The notes below the pieces were generated by a model. The model saw only the letters and a program-made list of their open reading frames with translations, was not told the DNA's origin and did not search any database. From assembly GCA_963825645.1 (NCBI GenBank), contig CAWGTT010000010.1, forward strand, positions 124,001 to 188,000: a stretch of 64,000 nucleotides of DNA, given 5' to 3'. The number at the start of each line of letters is the position of its first letter. Position 1 is the first letter of the stretch. Below, piece after piece: positions 33,470-43,311 of this stretch. The position numbers and the translations under genes were made by a program. The stretch comes from JADJPO01 sp963825645. Lineage in GTDB: Bacteria; Actinomycetota; Actinomycetes; Actinomycetales; Kineosporiaceae.

Positions 33470-33667
33470 CACCTGCCTGCCTCGCCGCCGGAGTCGACGA
33501 CCCCCTAGCCTCGGAGGGTGGCTCCCCGAGCAGCCGGCCAACGGACCACCTGGCTACGCGCACAGCTGCGCGTGCGGATGGCTGGCCACGCCGCCGGCGA
33601 GACGTGCACATCTCGGCGCAACGAGGTGGCCGGCACGAGCAGACGCGCACGGGACCCGTGGCGCCGC

Positions 33668-33892
33668 TCAGAGGACCGCGCCGCGAGGTGACACCTCGAA
33701 GGCGAGAACGCCGCGCCCATACAGCACCAGCGGCCGATCACCGTGTCTGCAGCGAAGCACTCCGGCATCCCGGGACAGGGTGGAGATGACGTTCTCGAGG
33801 AGCTCGGCTTCGTCGGCGGCGTCCGGGTCCTCGTACATGAGGTCCATGTGATCGCCGCCCATGAACCGCACTCGCAGCACAATCCTCGCCAT
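33668..33892 (-). CDS. Small conserved-looking hypothetical protein
   Basis: A 74-residue acidic frame starting at ATG 33892: MARIVLRVRFMGGDHMDLMYEDP, ending VLYGRGVLAFEVSPRGAVL. The pattern of short beta strands around a helix (DEAELLENVISTLSRD) looks like a folded single-domain protein. I do not recognise a family. An upstream in-frame ATG at 33904 is possible. Neighbours are the decayed hydrolase and an orphan hypothetical gene. Confidence 0.5.
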   Translation of the reverse strand: MARIVLRVRFMGGDHMDLMYEDPDAADEAELLENVISTLSRDAGVLRCRHGDRPLVLYGRGVLAFEVSPRGAVL

Positions 33893-34146
33893 GGCCGCAC
33901 CCACGACTGGGCTCCGCTGCCCAGTAACGAGCAGGGACCAACAGCGTGGCCACAGTGACCGCTGCGGCTACCGCGAGGCCGGGGACGCGACATGAGCGGG
34001 CCGGCCCGGTGATTGGCGGTCGACCAGTGCGCGTGGGCTGAGACCTGGCGCCACCATCGCCACCACAGGGCTGGGACCTTCGTAGGTGGCCGTCCTCGCC
34101 AGACGGGCTTCGACTGAAGCATGACCTACCGCCTCGGAGGGGACCC

Positions 34147-34497
34147 ATGGCTTCGGTAACGATCCCGGCAGCGCTCAACCAACTACGCGACTACACATTC
34201 ACGTACTTCCCGTGGACCGACTGGAGCGGCTTCTTCCGTCCGACCTTCAACTTCGGCTGCAATGTCGGGGACGCCGACACCGAGAAAGCCGTCCTCGACA
34301 CGGTGGGGAGCTACGGTAGCCAGCTCAACCGCATCCTTGACGCTCTCGTCGTGCTCGTCGACGAAGAGCTCGCCAAGGGCGGTCCGCAGGACGCCGACCC
34401 CAAGGCCGCAGACACCAAGAAAGAGGCTCTCTACGTGCTGAAACGACTCGCCAGAGACGCCAATGCCGCATCCACGCTCGCCGAGCAGAAGGTGTGA
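34147..34497 (+). CDS. Hypothetical protein, 116 residues
   Basis: ATG at 34147 has GGAGGGG four bases upstream. The protein begins MASVTIPAALNQLRDYTFTYFPWTDWSGFF and continues with helices (VLDTVGSYGSQLNRILDALVVLVDEELA, KKEALYVLKRLARDANAA). It has no signal peptide or membrane segment. Codon pattern and start signal support a real gene. I do not recognise a family. The 254 bases before it show no other gene. Confidence 0.6.
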   Translation: MASVTIPAALNQLRDYTFTYFPWTDWSGFFRPTFNFGCNVGDADTEKAVLDTVGSYGSQLNRILDALVVLVDEELAKGGPQDADPKAADTKKEALYVLKRLARDANAASTLAEQKV

Positions 34498-34669
34498 CAG
34501 CCGGTCGGACCCAGCCATCGACGCGGCGGACCAGCGCACTCATCTGCGCGCGCAGAGCCGACACGCTCGCCGGGAACTTCGGTTCGGTAGGAGCGTTCTC
34601 CACCGCGCACATCAACCACCTGGCCGCTTCATACGATCATCATGCTGTCCGGATCGGGCGGGAGCCCTC

Positions 34670-35896
34670 TCAGTCGCCGTGCCCGCGCAGGTACCGCCCG
34701 AAGTGCGGGACGGTGAAGGCGATCCGGCCTCGCTCACCGCTGTAGATCAGACCCTTCTTGATCAGGGCGTCCCGAGCCGGCGAGAGCGACTGCGGTTTGC
34801 GTTCGAGCAGCTGCGCAATCGTGGAGGTTGCGACCGCGGCGTCTGCATCCTCCTCACCGATCTCCGTGTCGGCGGCGACGGCCATCGCGTCGGCCATCGC
34901 CCGCAGGTATTCCCGCTCGGCCGGGGTGGCCCGCTCGAACCGAGACCCGAAGAAGCCGACCGCGAGCTCCGCCTCGGCCTCCGGCGCGGCGACCCGCACG
35001 TCGTCCGCGGTAATCGGGTTGCGGGGTGCGACGTCCCAGGCGACCTTTCCGTAGGCCTGGACGAAGTACGGGTACCCGGCGGTCGCGGCGTACATCGCCG
35101 CCAGCGCCTCGGCCGTGAACTCGGCGTCCTCCTCCTTGGCTGGGGCGGTGAGCGCCCGGTCGGCCGCCTCGCGGTTCAGCCGGTCGATCCGTGCGTACCG
35201 GAACAGCCTCTCGCTGTAGGACTTGCTCGCAGACAGCACCGCGGGAAGGTGCGGAAGCCCGGCCCCCACCACGACGAACGGCAGCCCGGTCTGGCTGATC
35301 TCGTGCGCCGCCGCACACAGGGCCGACACGTCGTCCACCCCCAGGTCCTGCATCTCGTCGATGAACACCGCGACCCCGCGACCGCAGTCTCCGGCCAGTC
35401 CGCCGACGTCGACCAGCAGCTCGACCAGGTCGATCTCGATGTCGCCGGAGTCGGCCCGGCCCGAAACCGCTGCCACCTCGATGCCCGGCTGCCACCGGTC
35501 CCTCAGCTTGGGCGCCACACCCGATCGCGAGGCATTCTCCTTGAGCGCGAACGACTTCAGCACTCCAAGGACGTGCTCGCCTTCGCTCGCCGGCGCGCCG
35601 AGCTCACGGACGGCGAGATGCAGCGCCGCAGCCAGCGGGCGGCGAAGCGACTGCTCCGGGCGGGCTTCCAGCTTGCCGGTCCCCCAGCCGCGCCGCACCG
35701 CGGCCGAGCGCAGAGTGTTCAGCAGCACCGTCTTACCGACCCCGCGCAGACCGGTGAGCACGATGCTCCGTTCGGGACGACCCCTGGCCACCCGTTCCAG
35801 CACCACCTCGAACGCTTCGAGCTCGCCGTCCCGGCCGGCCAGTTCGGGCGGGCGCTGACCGGCGCCAGGGGCGTAGGGGTTGCGGACCGGATCCAT
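34670..35896 (-). CDS. AAA ATPase (AAA_16/ORC-type ATP-binding protein)
   Basis: A 408-residue P-loop protein. Walker A is GLRGVGKT (about 49-56) and Walker B is VAVFIDEMQDL (about 160), followed by sensor-like LPFVVVGAGLPHLPAVL. The C-terminal ~100 residues form a winged helix (IAQLLERKPQSLSPARDALIKKGLIYSGERGRIAFTVPHFGRYL). Such STAND/ORC-like proteins bind DNA or partner effectors; they are common in actinomycetes and of unknown role. The start MDPVRNPYAPGAG at 35896 is the usual opening; an ATG at 35917 adds seven residues. It is divergent from a decayed secreted-protein gene. Confidence 0.8.
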   Translation of the reverse strand: MDPVRNPYAPGAGQRPPELAGRDGELEAFEVVLERVARGRPERSIVLTGLRGVGKTVLLNTLRSAAVRRGWGTGKLEARPEQSLRRPLAAALHLAVRELGAPASEGEHVLGVLKSFALKENASRSGVAPKLRDRWQPGIEVAAVSGRADSGDIEIDLVELLVDVGGLAGDCGRGVAVFIDEMQDLGVDDVSALCAAAHEISQTGLPFVVVGAGLPHLPAVLSASKSYSERLFRYARIDRLNREAADRALTAPAKEEDAEFTAEALAAMYAATAGYPYFVQAYGKVAWDVAPRNPITADDVRVAAPEAEAELAVGFFGSRFERATPAEREYLRAMADAMAVAADTEIGEEDADAAVATSTIAQLLERKPQSLSPARDALIKKGLIYSGERGRIAFTVPHFGRYLRGHGD

Positions 35897-36002
35897 TCTG
35901 AAACGGTATCCGGCCATCTAGCACTGGCCCGAGATTGAGCCATACTCTGCGATCGCGTGTCGCAAAGCCGGCCAAGCCGGCATCGGCCTACCTCGTCCTC
36001 GG

Positions 36003-36082
36003 TGGGCCCGTGCCCACTCGGACTGGGCCCGTCCTGTGGCCACGTGGATTGGGCCCGGCCTGGGCCCTGATCAGGGCCCAGG
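36003..36082. repeat. GGGCCC-rich hairpin cluster with a 24-bp perfect palindrome
   Basis: Between divergent genes, GTGGGC-N4-GCCCAC forms a small hairpin near 36003. GGGCCC recurs several times, ending in a perfect 24-bp palindrome at 36059-36082 (half-site CCTGGGCCCTGA). This could be a protein-binding site or a cruciform/terminator-like element. No gene is seen in 35897-36124. Confidence 0.55.
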
Positions 36083-36124
36083 GGCCCTCGTGCCCGGCGG
36101 CTCCGAACGACCAGCCTCTCCCCT

Positions 36125-37184
<1,060 letters not shown>

Positions 37185-37198
37185 ATGGGAACCGCGCC

Positions 37199-37720
37199 AT
37201 GAGGGGTCCGCGCCGGACGACGATCCGCCGCGGTATCGCGGTGGCAGTGGCGACCGCTGTGGCACCGGCCCTCGCAGCCTGTACGGGCGGCGAACCGGCG
37301 ACCCGGATCAGCACCTCCACGGCGCCCCCCCACCGCCTCGTCCTCGTCGCCCTCACCCAGCACCACCGTCGAGGTGGACGCGGCGCAGGCGCTGGATCTC
37401 GGCGGTCTCACGCTTCCTCCGGACGCCCGGGTGGACTCGAGAGTGCAGCGCCCGAACGACCTGGGGCTTGCCTCCTACCTGATCCAGATCGAGGCGACGG
37501 CCGACGCCGCCACCACCCTGTGTAGCCAAGTGAGCCAGCCGCTCCCGGCCGGCGGCACCGGCCTGACCGCGGCCGAGCTGAAGACCTTCGGCCTTACCGC
37601 CGAACCTGCTGGAGCACTGCACATCTGCAGCGCCTCGTTGCCGGGCCACGCGGTGGAACGCCGCGTCCTGCTCGTCACCGAGGCGGACGGCGCCAGGGTC
37701 TGGTTGTCGCGACGACCTAG
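37199..37720 (+). pseudogene. Lipoprotein gene with two compensating frameshifts
   Basis: ATG at 37199 starts a signal peptide with basic n-region, hydrophobic core (GIAVAVATAVAPALAAC) and lipobox LAAC with Cys28. A C7 tract at 37325-37331 breaks the frame. The continuation is one frame over: Ser/Pro linker, VEVDAAQALDLGGLTLPPDARVDS, then LASYLIQIEATADAATTLCS and LHICSASLPGHAVERRVLLV. Near 37695 the frame returns and ends QGLVVATT with TAG at 37718. Either the gene is damaged or the sequence has indels. Beside the toxin-like gene it could be an immunity lipoprotein (speculative). A strong hairpin follows at once. Confidence 0.6.
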
Positions 37721-37724
37721 CGCC

Positions 37725-37802
37725 GTGTGGACACGGGCAACCGCGCCCGTGTGGACACCTTTTCGAGGACATGCCGGCATGTCCTCGAAAAAGTGTCCAC
37801 AC
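37725..37802. terminator. Double hairpin, including a 54-base near-perfect palindrome
   Basis: First hairpin: ACACGGGC and GCCCGTGT (37731-37738, 37745-37752) with a 6-base loop. Second: arms 37749-37775 and 37776-37802 are reverse complements in 26 of 27 positions with no loop, with T/A runs inside the stem. They share the segment GTGTGGACAC, so the two folds compete. The element lies exactly between the convergent lipoprotein gene and ABC operon, so a bidirectional terminator is the simplest reading. The stem is far longer than usual. Confidence 0.7.
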
Positions 37803-37806
37803 CCTG

Positions 37807-38943
37807 CTAGGGGGGAGGCGACACCCGCACCGGACCGAGCTCCCACTCGCCGACCGAGGTCGGCCCACCCACCGGCAGGCACCAGGCCGGGCCGAGGACC
37901 CGCAGGTGGACACGGTCCCCGATGGCCGCCCGGCGCCCCACCTCCAGCTCGGCCCGCACCACGATCCGGCCTGGACCGCGGCCCACCTCGACGTCCACCA
38001 CCTGCCGCACCCCGTTGCGGGTCAGCGCGGCCACCCGGCCGCTCACGGCGGCGTCCGGACCGGGATCGGCCAGCACCGCCACCGCCTCCTGCCGCACCAG
38101 CAGCGTCGCCGGGGCGCCGACGGGGACCGACCGCAGCGCGTCGACCACCCGGAGGGTGCCCAGCGCAGACCGGTGCTGGGAGCCGTCCAGCTCGCCGGGC
38201 ACCTCGGTGAACCCGCCCAGCAACCGGGCCACGGACAGCGACGCCGGGGCCCGGTACAGCTCGTCGAGGCGCCCCACCTGCTCGAGCCGGCCGTCGGTGA
38301 GCACGGCAACCCGGTCGGCCAGTCCGGCCTCGGTCATGTCGTGGCTGACCATGACCACAGTCGGCTCCAGCGCCGCCCGGACCTCGCCCAGCAGGGTATG
38401 CATGGCCGAGCGCAGCCCGGCGTCCAGCGCGCTGAACGGCTCGTCCAGCAGCAGCACCTCGGGACGGGCGGCCAGGGCCCGGGCCAGCGCGACCCGCTGC
38501 TCCTGCCCCCCGGACAGCTCACGCGGGCGGCGGGCGGCCAGCTCGCGCAGATGCACCAGGTCGAGGAAGCGTGCCGCCCGCTGCCGGGCCGCACGGCGGC
38601 CGTGACCGGCCACGCGGTCGGCGAACGCCACGTTGTCGACCACGTCCAGGTGCGGGAACAGGTGCGGCTTCTGGAACATCATCGACATCCCACGCCGCTC
38701 CGGCGGCAGGGCGAGCACGCTGCGTCCGGCCACCCGGACGTCGCCCTGCTGCGGCGTGTCCAGACCCGTGACCACGCGCAGCAAGGTGGTCTTGCCGGAC
38801 CCGGAGGGCCCGATCAGGGCCAGCATCTCCCCCGGTTCGACCCGCAGGTCGACACCGTCCAGCGCCGGGGCGGCCCGCGCCGGCTCGGTCCTGGCCGCGG
38901 GATAGGCGTAGGTCAGGCGGAGCAGCTCCAGGCTCGACGTCAC
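37807..38943 (-). CDS. ABC importer ATPase, YnjD-like
   Basis: A 378-residue ATPase. Walker A GPSGSGKTT (about 43-51), Q-loop FQKPHLFPHL, signature LSGGQEQRVALARAL, Walker B VLLLDEPFSALD and switch His in VSHDMTEA are all present. The C-terminal ~130 residues form a TOBE-like beta domain, as in CysA/PotA-class importers. GTG at 38943 overlaps the permease stop by four bases (GTGA). It powers the importer encoded by the three genes upstream on the same strand. Confidence 0.87.
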   Translation of the reverse strand: MTSSLELLRLTYAYPAARTEPARAAPALDGVDLRVEPGEMLALIGPSGSGKTTLLRVVTGLDTPQQGDVRVAGRSVLALPPERRGMSMMFQKPHLFPHLDVVDNVAFADRVAGHGRRAARQRAARFLDLVHLRELAARRPRELSGGQEQRVALARALAARPEVLLLDEPFSALDAGLRSAMHTLLGEVRAALEPTVVMVSHDMTEAGLADRVAVLTDGRLEQVGRLDELYRAPASLSVARLLGGFTEVPGELDGSQHRSALGTLRVVDALRSVPVGAPATLLVRQEAVAVLADPGPDAAVSGRVAALTRNGVRQVVDVEVGRGPGRIVVRAELEVGRRAAIGDRVHLRVLGPAWCLPVGGPTSVGEWELGPVRVSPPP

Positions 38944-39719
38944 CGGCGCGCCACCACCCCGAGCAGCGCCACGGTCGCGAGCAGGGGGGCCACCCCGAGC
39001 AGCGCCAGCACCGCGACCTGCGGCTCGTTGCCCGTGCCCGCCGCGGCCGAGGCCAGCAGCACCGGCAGTGTGACCAGCTGCCCGCCGCCGACCACCACGG
39101 TGACCACGTAGTCGCTCCATCCGACCAGGAACGCCACCGCGGCGGCCGCGACCGCCGCCGGCCGTAGCGCGGGCAGGCTGGCCCGCCAGACCGCTTGGCC
39201 GGCACTCGCCCCGAGCATCCGGGCCTGGTCCTCCAGCGCCGGGTCCACCGCCGCATACCCGGCGCGCAGTATGTAGGTCGTGTACGGCAGCGCGAACACC
39301 GCGAGCAGCGCGACGACAGCCACCGGCTCGGGCACCCGCAGCCGGAGCAGGACGACGTCCAGCCCCATCGCGACAGCGAACGGTGGCAACGCCACCGGAG
39401 CCAGCAGCAGCAGCGACACCAGCGCCGGACGGCGCACCAGCCGCCACCCGAGGGCCCGGCCGGCCATCGCCCCGAGCGGGGCCGCCACCGCCGCCACGAC
39501 GACGCCGAGCACGGCTGAGCGGCCCAGCGCGACCACGGCGCCGGCCCGATCCGCATCGCGCCAACCCCGCATCCCCCAGGCCTGCGGAAGGGCCGCCGGC
39601 CAGGACCAGCGATCGGCGAACGCCCACAACAGCAAGGGCATCAGCGGGACGGCGAAGCATGCGGCCGCCATCAGCTGTGCCGGGAGCAGCCACCGCCGGT
39701 TCAGCGCCTGCGGCCTCAT
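38940..39719 (-). CDS. ABC importer permease (second half of YnjC-like unit)
   Basis: A 259-residue membrane protein with six helices. The EAA-type coupling motif is DQARMLGASAGQAVWRASLPALRPA near residue 168. In E. coli, YnjC is a single fused permease; here the two halves are separate genes that overlap by ATGA. The coupling loop contacts the ATPase encoded downstream. Confidence 0.85.
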   Translation of the reverse strand: MRPQALNRRWLLPAQLMAAACFAVPLMPLLLWAFADRWSWPAALPQAWGMRGWRDADRAGAVVALGRSAVLGVVVAAVAAPLGAMAGRALGWRLVRRPALVSLLLLAPVALPPFAVAMGLDVVLLRLRVPEPVAVVALLAVFALPYTTYILRAGYAAVDPALEDQARMLGASAGQAVWRASLPALRPAAVAAAAVAFLVGWSDYVVTVVVGGGQLVTLPVLLASAAAGTGNEPQVAVLALLGVAPLLATVALLGVVARR

Positions 39720-40606
39720 CGCGCTGCTCCCACCCGGTGCAGCAACGGCACCGCTGCGGCGGCCGCGACCAGGGACAGGCCGACCGCGGTCAGCGCCGCC
39801 GCGGCCGCCTGCGGACGGGCGGTCAGCTCGATCGAGGTGAACAACCGGTATGCCAGTACCGGCAACGGCTCTGGGTAGGCCCGCCCGAGCAGCCAGGACA
39901 CCTCGTAGGCGCCCACGGTGTAGAGGAAGACGATGACCCCCGCCGCGGTCAGGGCCGGCGCGGCGAGCGGCAGGGTCAGACGCAGCAGACGGCGCCGGGC
40001 GTCGGCACCGAGCAGGGCAGCGGTCTCGGTGAGCTCAGTGAGCCGCGGACCCACCGTGGCGACCACCACGAGAGCCACGAAAGCCGCTTCCTTCCAGGCG
40101 AACTCGAGGACCGTGGCCACCGGCCATCGACCGGAGACCAGCTCGGGCCAGGAGTCCGGGGCCACCCCCAGCACCCGAGCCGCCAGGCCGGCATCGGCCA
40201 GCAGCAGTCCGACCGAGGCCGCTCCCACCAGGTGCGGCACCGGGATCACGCCGGCGATGACGCCGCCCAGCAGCCGGCCGCCGCGACGACCGGCCGACGT
40301 CGGCGAACCGGTGCGCAGCACGAGCAGCGCCACCGCCAGTCCGAGCCCGACGGCGAGAACCGTTGCGGCCACGGCGATCTGTAGCGACTCGCGAAGGCCG
40401 GCCAGCAGGTCGGGTCCGGCCACGACGAACGCGTCCGGACCCACCGACGGTTCGCCGATCAGCGGGACCAGCCCGAGACCGGTCCCCACCACGGCGACCA
40501 GGCCGGTACCGAGCACGACGGTGACGAGCGCGACCGCCGGCGCCACCAGGAGAGCGCCCGGCCCGGGGCTGCGCCCGGCACCCACGTGACCCGCTGGCCT
40601 CACCAC
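39716..40606 (-). CDS. ABC importer permease (first half of YnjC-like unit)
   Basis: A 296-residue membrane protein with about six helices. The coupling motif is TAALLGADARRRLLRLTLPLAAPALTAAG near residue 205. GTG at 40606 lies 4 bases after the binding-protein stop. With the next gene it forms the heterodimeric channel. Confidence 0.85.
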   Translation of the reverse strand: MVRPAGHVGAGRSPGPGALLVAPAVALVTVVLGTGLVAVVGTGLGLVPLIGEPSVGPDAFVVAGPDLLAGLRESLQIAVAATVLAVGLGLAVALLVLRTGSPTSAGRRGGRLLGGVIAGVIPVPHLVGAASVGLLLADAGLAARVLGVAPDSWPELVSGRWPVATVLEFAWKEAAFVALVVVATVGPRLTELTETAALLGADARRRLLRLTLPLAAPALTAAGVIVFLYTVGAYEVSWLLGRAYPEPLPVLAYRLFTSIELTARPQAAAAALTAVGLSLVAAAAAVPLLHRVGAAR

Positions 40607-40610
40607 GACC

Positions 40611-41882
40611 TCACGAGGCGGCGGCCAGCACGGAGCGCCGCCACCCCTCGTCGATCCTCGGCACCCAGGCCGCCGACAGCTCCGGGTTGGCGTTCTTCGA
40701 GATCACCTCGTAGGGCGGCACGACCGGCGAGGCGGGCAGCGCAGCGAACCGGGCTGCGTCCTGCGCGGGGAGGTTCGGCAGGTCCAGCACGGTGAACTGG
40801 CCCCACACCGAGGGGTCGGCCTTGGCCGCCTGCTGCTCGGGCGACAGCGCCAGGTCGGCGACGACCATGGCTCCGGCCGCGTGACCGGAGGACGCCGGGA
40901 TCGCGAGGAAGCTGGCGTTGCCGACCGTTCCCTCCTCGAGGGTGAGGATCCGAGTGGTCGCCGGGAAGGTCCCCTGGGCCACCAGGTCGGTCAGCGTGGC
41001 CGGACCGTAGGTCATCGTCATGTCGACCTGGCCGTCGGCGAACAGCCTGTCCAGGGCCACCGAGTCCCGTGGGTAGGTCCGGCCCTCGCGCCACAGTGAG
41101 GGCGCCAGTCTGGTCAGGGTGGACCACAACGCCGGGGTCAGCTCGTCGTAGGCGATCTGGTCGAAGGCCGCCGGCACGTTCGGATGGCCGCCCGAGACGC
41201 TGTACAGCACGTGCCGGACGAACACCGACCCGGTGAAGTCGGGCGGGGCCGGGTAGGTGAACCGGCCCGGGTTCTGCCTCGCCCACTCCAGAACGCCGGC
41301 CAGCGTCGTCGGCGGGTCGCCCACCCGCGCCGAGTCGTAGACCAGCGTGAAGTGGGCCTTGTGCCACGGCGCCTCGCATCCCTCGACCACGGTGCCGAAG
41401 TCGGCGCCCAGCAACGGGTCGTCCTCGGCCAGACCGGCGGCGTTGGGCAGGCCGTCGGCCCACCCGCACCGCCAGGCTCCGGCCTGCTTGCCGGTGGCGA
41501 AGTTGTCGCCGTTGACCCAGACCAGGTCGACCTCGCCGTCGGTCCGGCCGGCCTGGCGCTCGGCGAGGATGCGGGTGATCGCGTCCGTGGTGTCGGCGAT
41601 CGGCACCCGCCGCAGGGTGACGCCGAGGTCAGCGGCGGCGGGCGCCAGCACGTCGTCCACGTAGGCATTGCCCTTGGGGTCGCCGCCCCACATCCACAGC
41701 GAGACCGTCTGGCCTCGGGCCTGCTCCTGCACCTGCTCCCAGGAAGAGGCCACGCCCCCGAACGGCTCGGACGACGTCCGCGTCGAGAGCGCGGCATCCC
41801 CGGACGGCGCGGCGCAGGCTGATACCGCGAGCGCGGCGGCGACGAGGACCAGCGCGGCCCGTCGTGGAGTCGAACGGGGCAT
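40611..41882 (-). CDS. YnjB-like ABC substrate-binding lipoprotein
   Basis: A 423-residue lipoprotein precursor: signal peptide with lipobox (LAVSAC, Cys near residue 23). VSLWMWGGDPKGNAYVDDVLAPAAADLGVTLRRVPIADT is the YnjB-type opening, followed by DLVWVNGDNFATGKQAGAW and a Cys-containing GWADGLPN segment. Family members look like iron/thiamine/polyamine binding proteins, but the YnjBCD substrate is not known. Tyr/Trp-rich pocket residues hint at a small charged or aromatic ligand. AAGGAGG precedes ATG 41882. It is first in the operon. Confidence 0.86.
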   Translation of the reverse strand: MPRSTPRRAALVLVAAALAVSACAAPSGDAALSTRTSSEPFGGVASSWEQVQEQARGQTVSLWMWGGDPKGNAYVDDVLAPAAADLGVTLRRVPIADTTDAITRILAERQAGRTDGEVDLVWVNGDNFATGKQAGAWRCGWADGLPNAAGLAEDDPLLGADFGTVVEGCEAPWHKAHFTLVYDSARVGDPPTTLAGVLEWARQNPGRFTYPAPPDFTGSVFVRHVLYSVSGGHPNVPAAFDQIAYDELTPALWSTLTRLAPSLWREGRTYPRDSVALDRLFADGQVDMTMTYGPATLTDLVAQGTFPATTRILTLEEGTVGNASFLAIPASSGHAAGAMVVADLALSPEQQAAKADPSVWGQFTVLDLPNLPAQDAARFAALPASPVVPPYEVISKNANPELSAAWVPRIDEGWRRSVLAAAS

Positions 41883-41997
41883 GTCGGTCCTCCTTGGCTG
41901 ACGATGGTCTCGGGCCGGGAACACGCTGGGTGACTCGAGGGCTTCCCTTGCCAAGGAGAACCCACCCCCGCGAGTACGGCGACCCAGGAGGACACGG

Positions 41998-42663
41998 ATG
42001 AGGACGGCCCCGCAGGCACGAGTCCTGGCCAAGCTCGCGGCTCTGCTCGTGCTGCTCGTCGCGGCCGGGGTCGTCGTCGCCGTCCTCGACACCCCGGACG
42101 CCGAGCGGATCCGCGGCGAGGTCGAGCGGGCCGGGGCCTGGGGCCCTCTGCTGTTCGTCGTGGCGTACGCGGCGCTGACCTTGCTGCCCGGCGTGCCGGC
42201 CTACCTCCTGACCATCCTCGCGGGTGCGCTGTTCGGGCTGTGGTTCGGCGTCCTTCTCGTGGTGATAGGCGCCACGCTCGGGGCCGTGCCCGCGTTCGCC
42301 TTGGGTCGCTGGCTCGGCCGTGACGCGGTGGACCGGCTCACTCGCGGGCGGCTCGCCCAGGTCGACCGACTTCTGCGCGACCATGGCCTGAAGGCGGTGC
42401 TCACGCTGCGTCTGGTGCCGGTCGTGCCGTTCACCGCGCTCAACTACGCCTCCGGTCTGACCGGGGTGCGACTGCGGGACTATGTGGTCGGCACGACCGT
42501 CGGGATCGTCCCGGGGGTGGTCGCCTACACCTCGGTCGGCGCCTTCGGCTCCAGCCCGCTCGGGCTGGGACTGGCCCTCACCGGCCTGGCTCTGCTCGCC
42601 CTGTTCGGTGGCCTCGCCGCCCAGCGGATCCGGCGCGGGGCGAGCGACCCGCAGCAGGCCTGA
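41998..42663 (+). CDS. TVP38/TMEM64 (VTT/DedA superfamily) membrane protein
   Basis: A 221-residue protein with about six hydrophobic segments. The VTT motifs are GALFGLWFGVLLVVIGATLGAVPAFALGRWLG (re-entrant loop with G-x3-GAxxAF pattern) and LRLVPVVPFTALNYASGLTGVRLRDYVVGTTVGIVPG. E. coli ydjX and ydjZ, neighbours of ynjBCD, belong to this family. DedA/VTT proteins are implicated in lipid flipping and membrane homeostasis. AGGAGG lies before the ATG. It is divergent from the YnjB-like gene, with a 115-base gap that shows no riboswitch I recognise. Confidence 0.86.
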   Translation: MRTAPQARVLAKLAALLVLLVAAGVVVAVLDTPDAERIRGEVERAGAWGPLLFVVAYAALTLLPGVPAYLLTILAGALFGLWFGVLLVVIGATLGAVPAFALGRWLGRDAVDRLTRGRLAQVDRLLRDHGLKAVLTLRLVPVVPFTALNYASGLTGVRLRDYVVGTTVGIVPGVVAYTSVGAFGSSPLGLGLALTGLALLALFGGLAAQRIRRGASDPQQA

Positions 42664-42671
42664 GCAGCAGG

Positions 42672-43301
42672 GTGTTCGACACGAGGCTGCGGACGGCGCT
42701 GGACCCGGCCCTGCGCCGGGCCGCCGGCCGCCTCGACGTCGGCTGGGTCACCCCCGACCGGCTCACTGTGGCCGGCCTGGCGCTCGGTCTGGGCAGCGCC
42801 GCGACCGCCGCCGCCGCCTGGTGGCTGCCGTCGTTGCTGCTGTGGTGGGCCTCGCGGGTCTGTGACGGGCTGGACGGTCCGCTGGCCCGGCGACGGGACC
42901 GTGGCAGCGAGCCTGCGCACGACCACGGCGCCGGCGGGTTCCTCGACATCACCGCCGACTTCACCGTCTACGGGGCCACGGTCCTCGGCGTGGGGGTCGG
43001 CGCGGTGAGCGCCTTCGGCGCCTCTTGGCTGCCGTTCGCGGCGGTGCTGCTGACCTACTACATCAACGGCGCGGCGTTCCTGGCCTTCTCCTCGATCGCC
43101 GAACGCGCCGGACGGCGGATCGACGACGGTCGCTCGCTGAGCTTCGTCGGCGGTCTGGCCGAGGGCGCGGAGACCATCGCCGTCCACTCGCTATGGCTGG
43201 TGCTGCCGTCCCACGCCGCCGGGATCGCCACGGTGTGGGCGGGCGTGGTCGGGCTCAGTGCCGTCCACCGGATCGTCACCGGCTACCGGGTGCTGCGCTG
43301 A
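42672..43301 (+). CDS. CDP-alcohol phosphatidyltransferase family protein
   Basis: A 209-residue membrane enzyme with about six helices. The catalytic signature D-G-x2-A-R-x(n)-G-x3-D-x3-D is CDGLDGPLARRR ... GGFLDITADF (about 65-99). The gap between its halves is longer than the usual eight residues because of a PAHDHGAG insertion. It joins a CDP-activated diacylglycerol or similar lipid to an alcohol. E. coli ynjF, near ynjBCD, is in the same family. Starts with GTG at 42672, 8 bases after the VTT gene. Confidence 0.82.
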   Translation: MFDTRLRTALDPALRRAAGRLDVGWVTPDRLTVAGLALGLGSAATAAAAWWLPSLLLWWASRVCDGLDGPLARRRDRGSEPAHDHGAGGFLDITADFTVYGATVLGVGVGAVSAFGASWLPFAAVLLTYYINGAAFLAFSSIAERAGRRIDDGRSLSFVGGLAEGAETIAVHSLWLVLPSHAAGIATVWAGVVGLSAVHRIVTGYRVLR

Positions 43302-43311
43302 GCCATTGTGC

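Noticed and set aside
41883..41997. Thiamine or other riboswitch before the YnjB-like operon
   Set aside because: No conserved TPP, cobalamin or S-box core could be found in the 115 bases.
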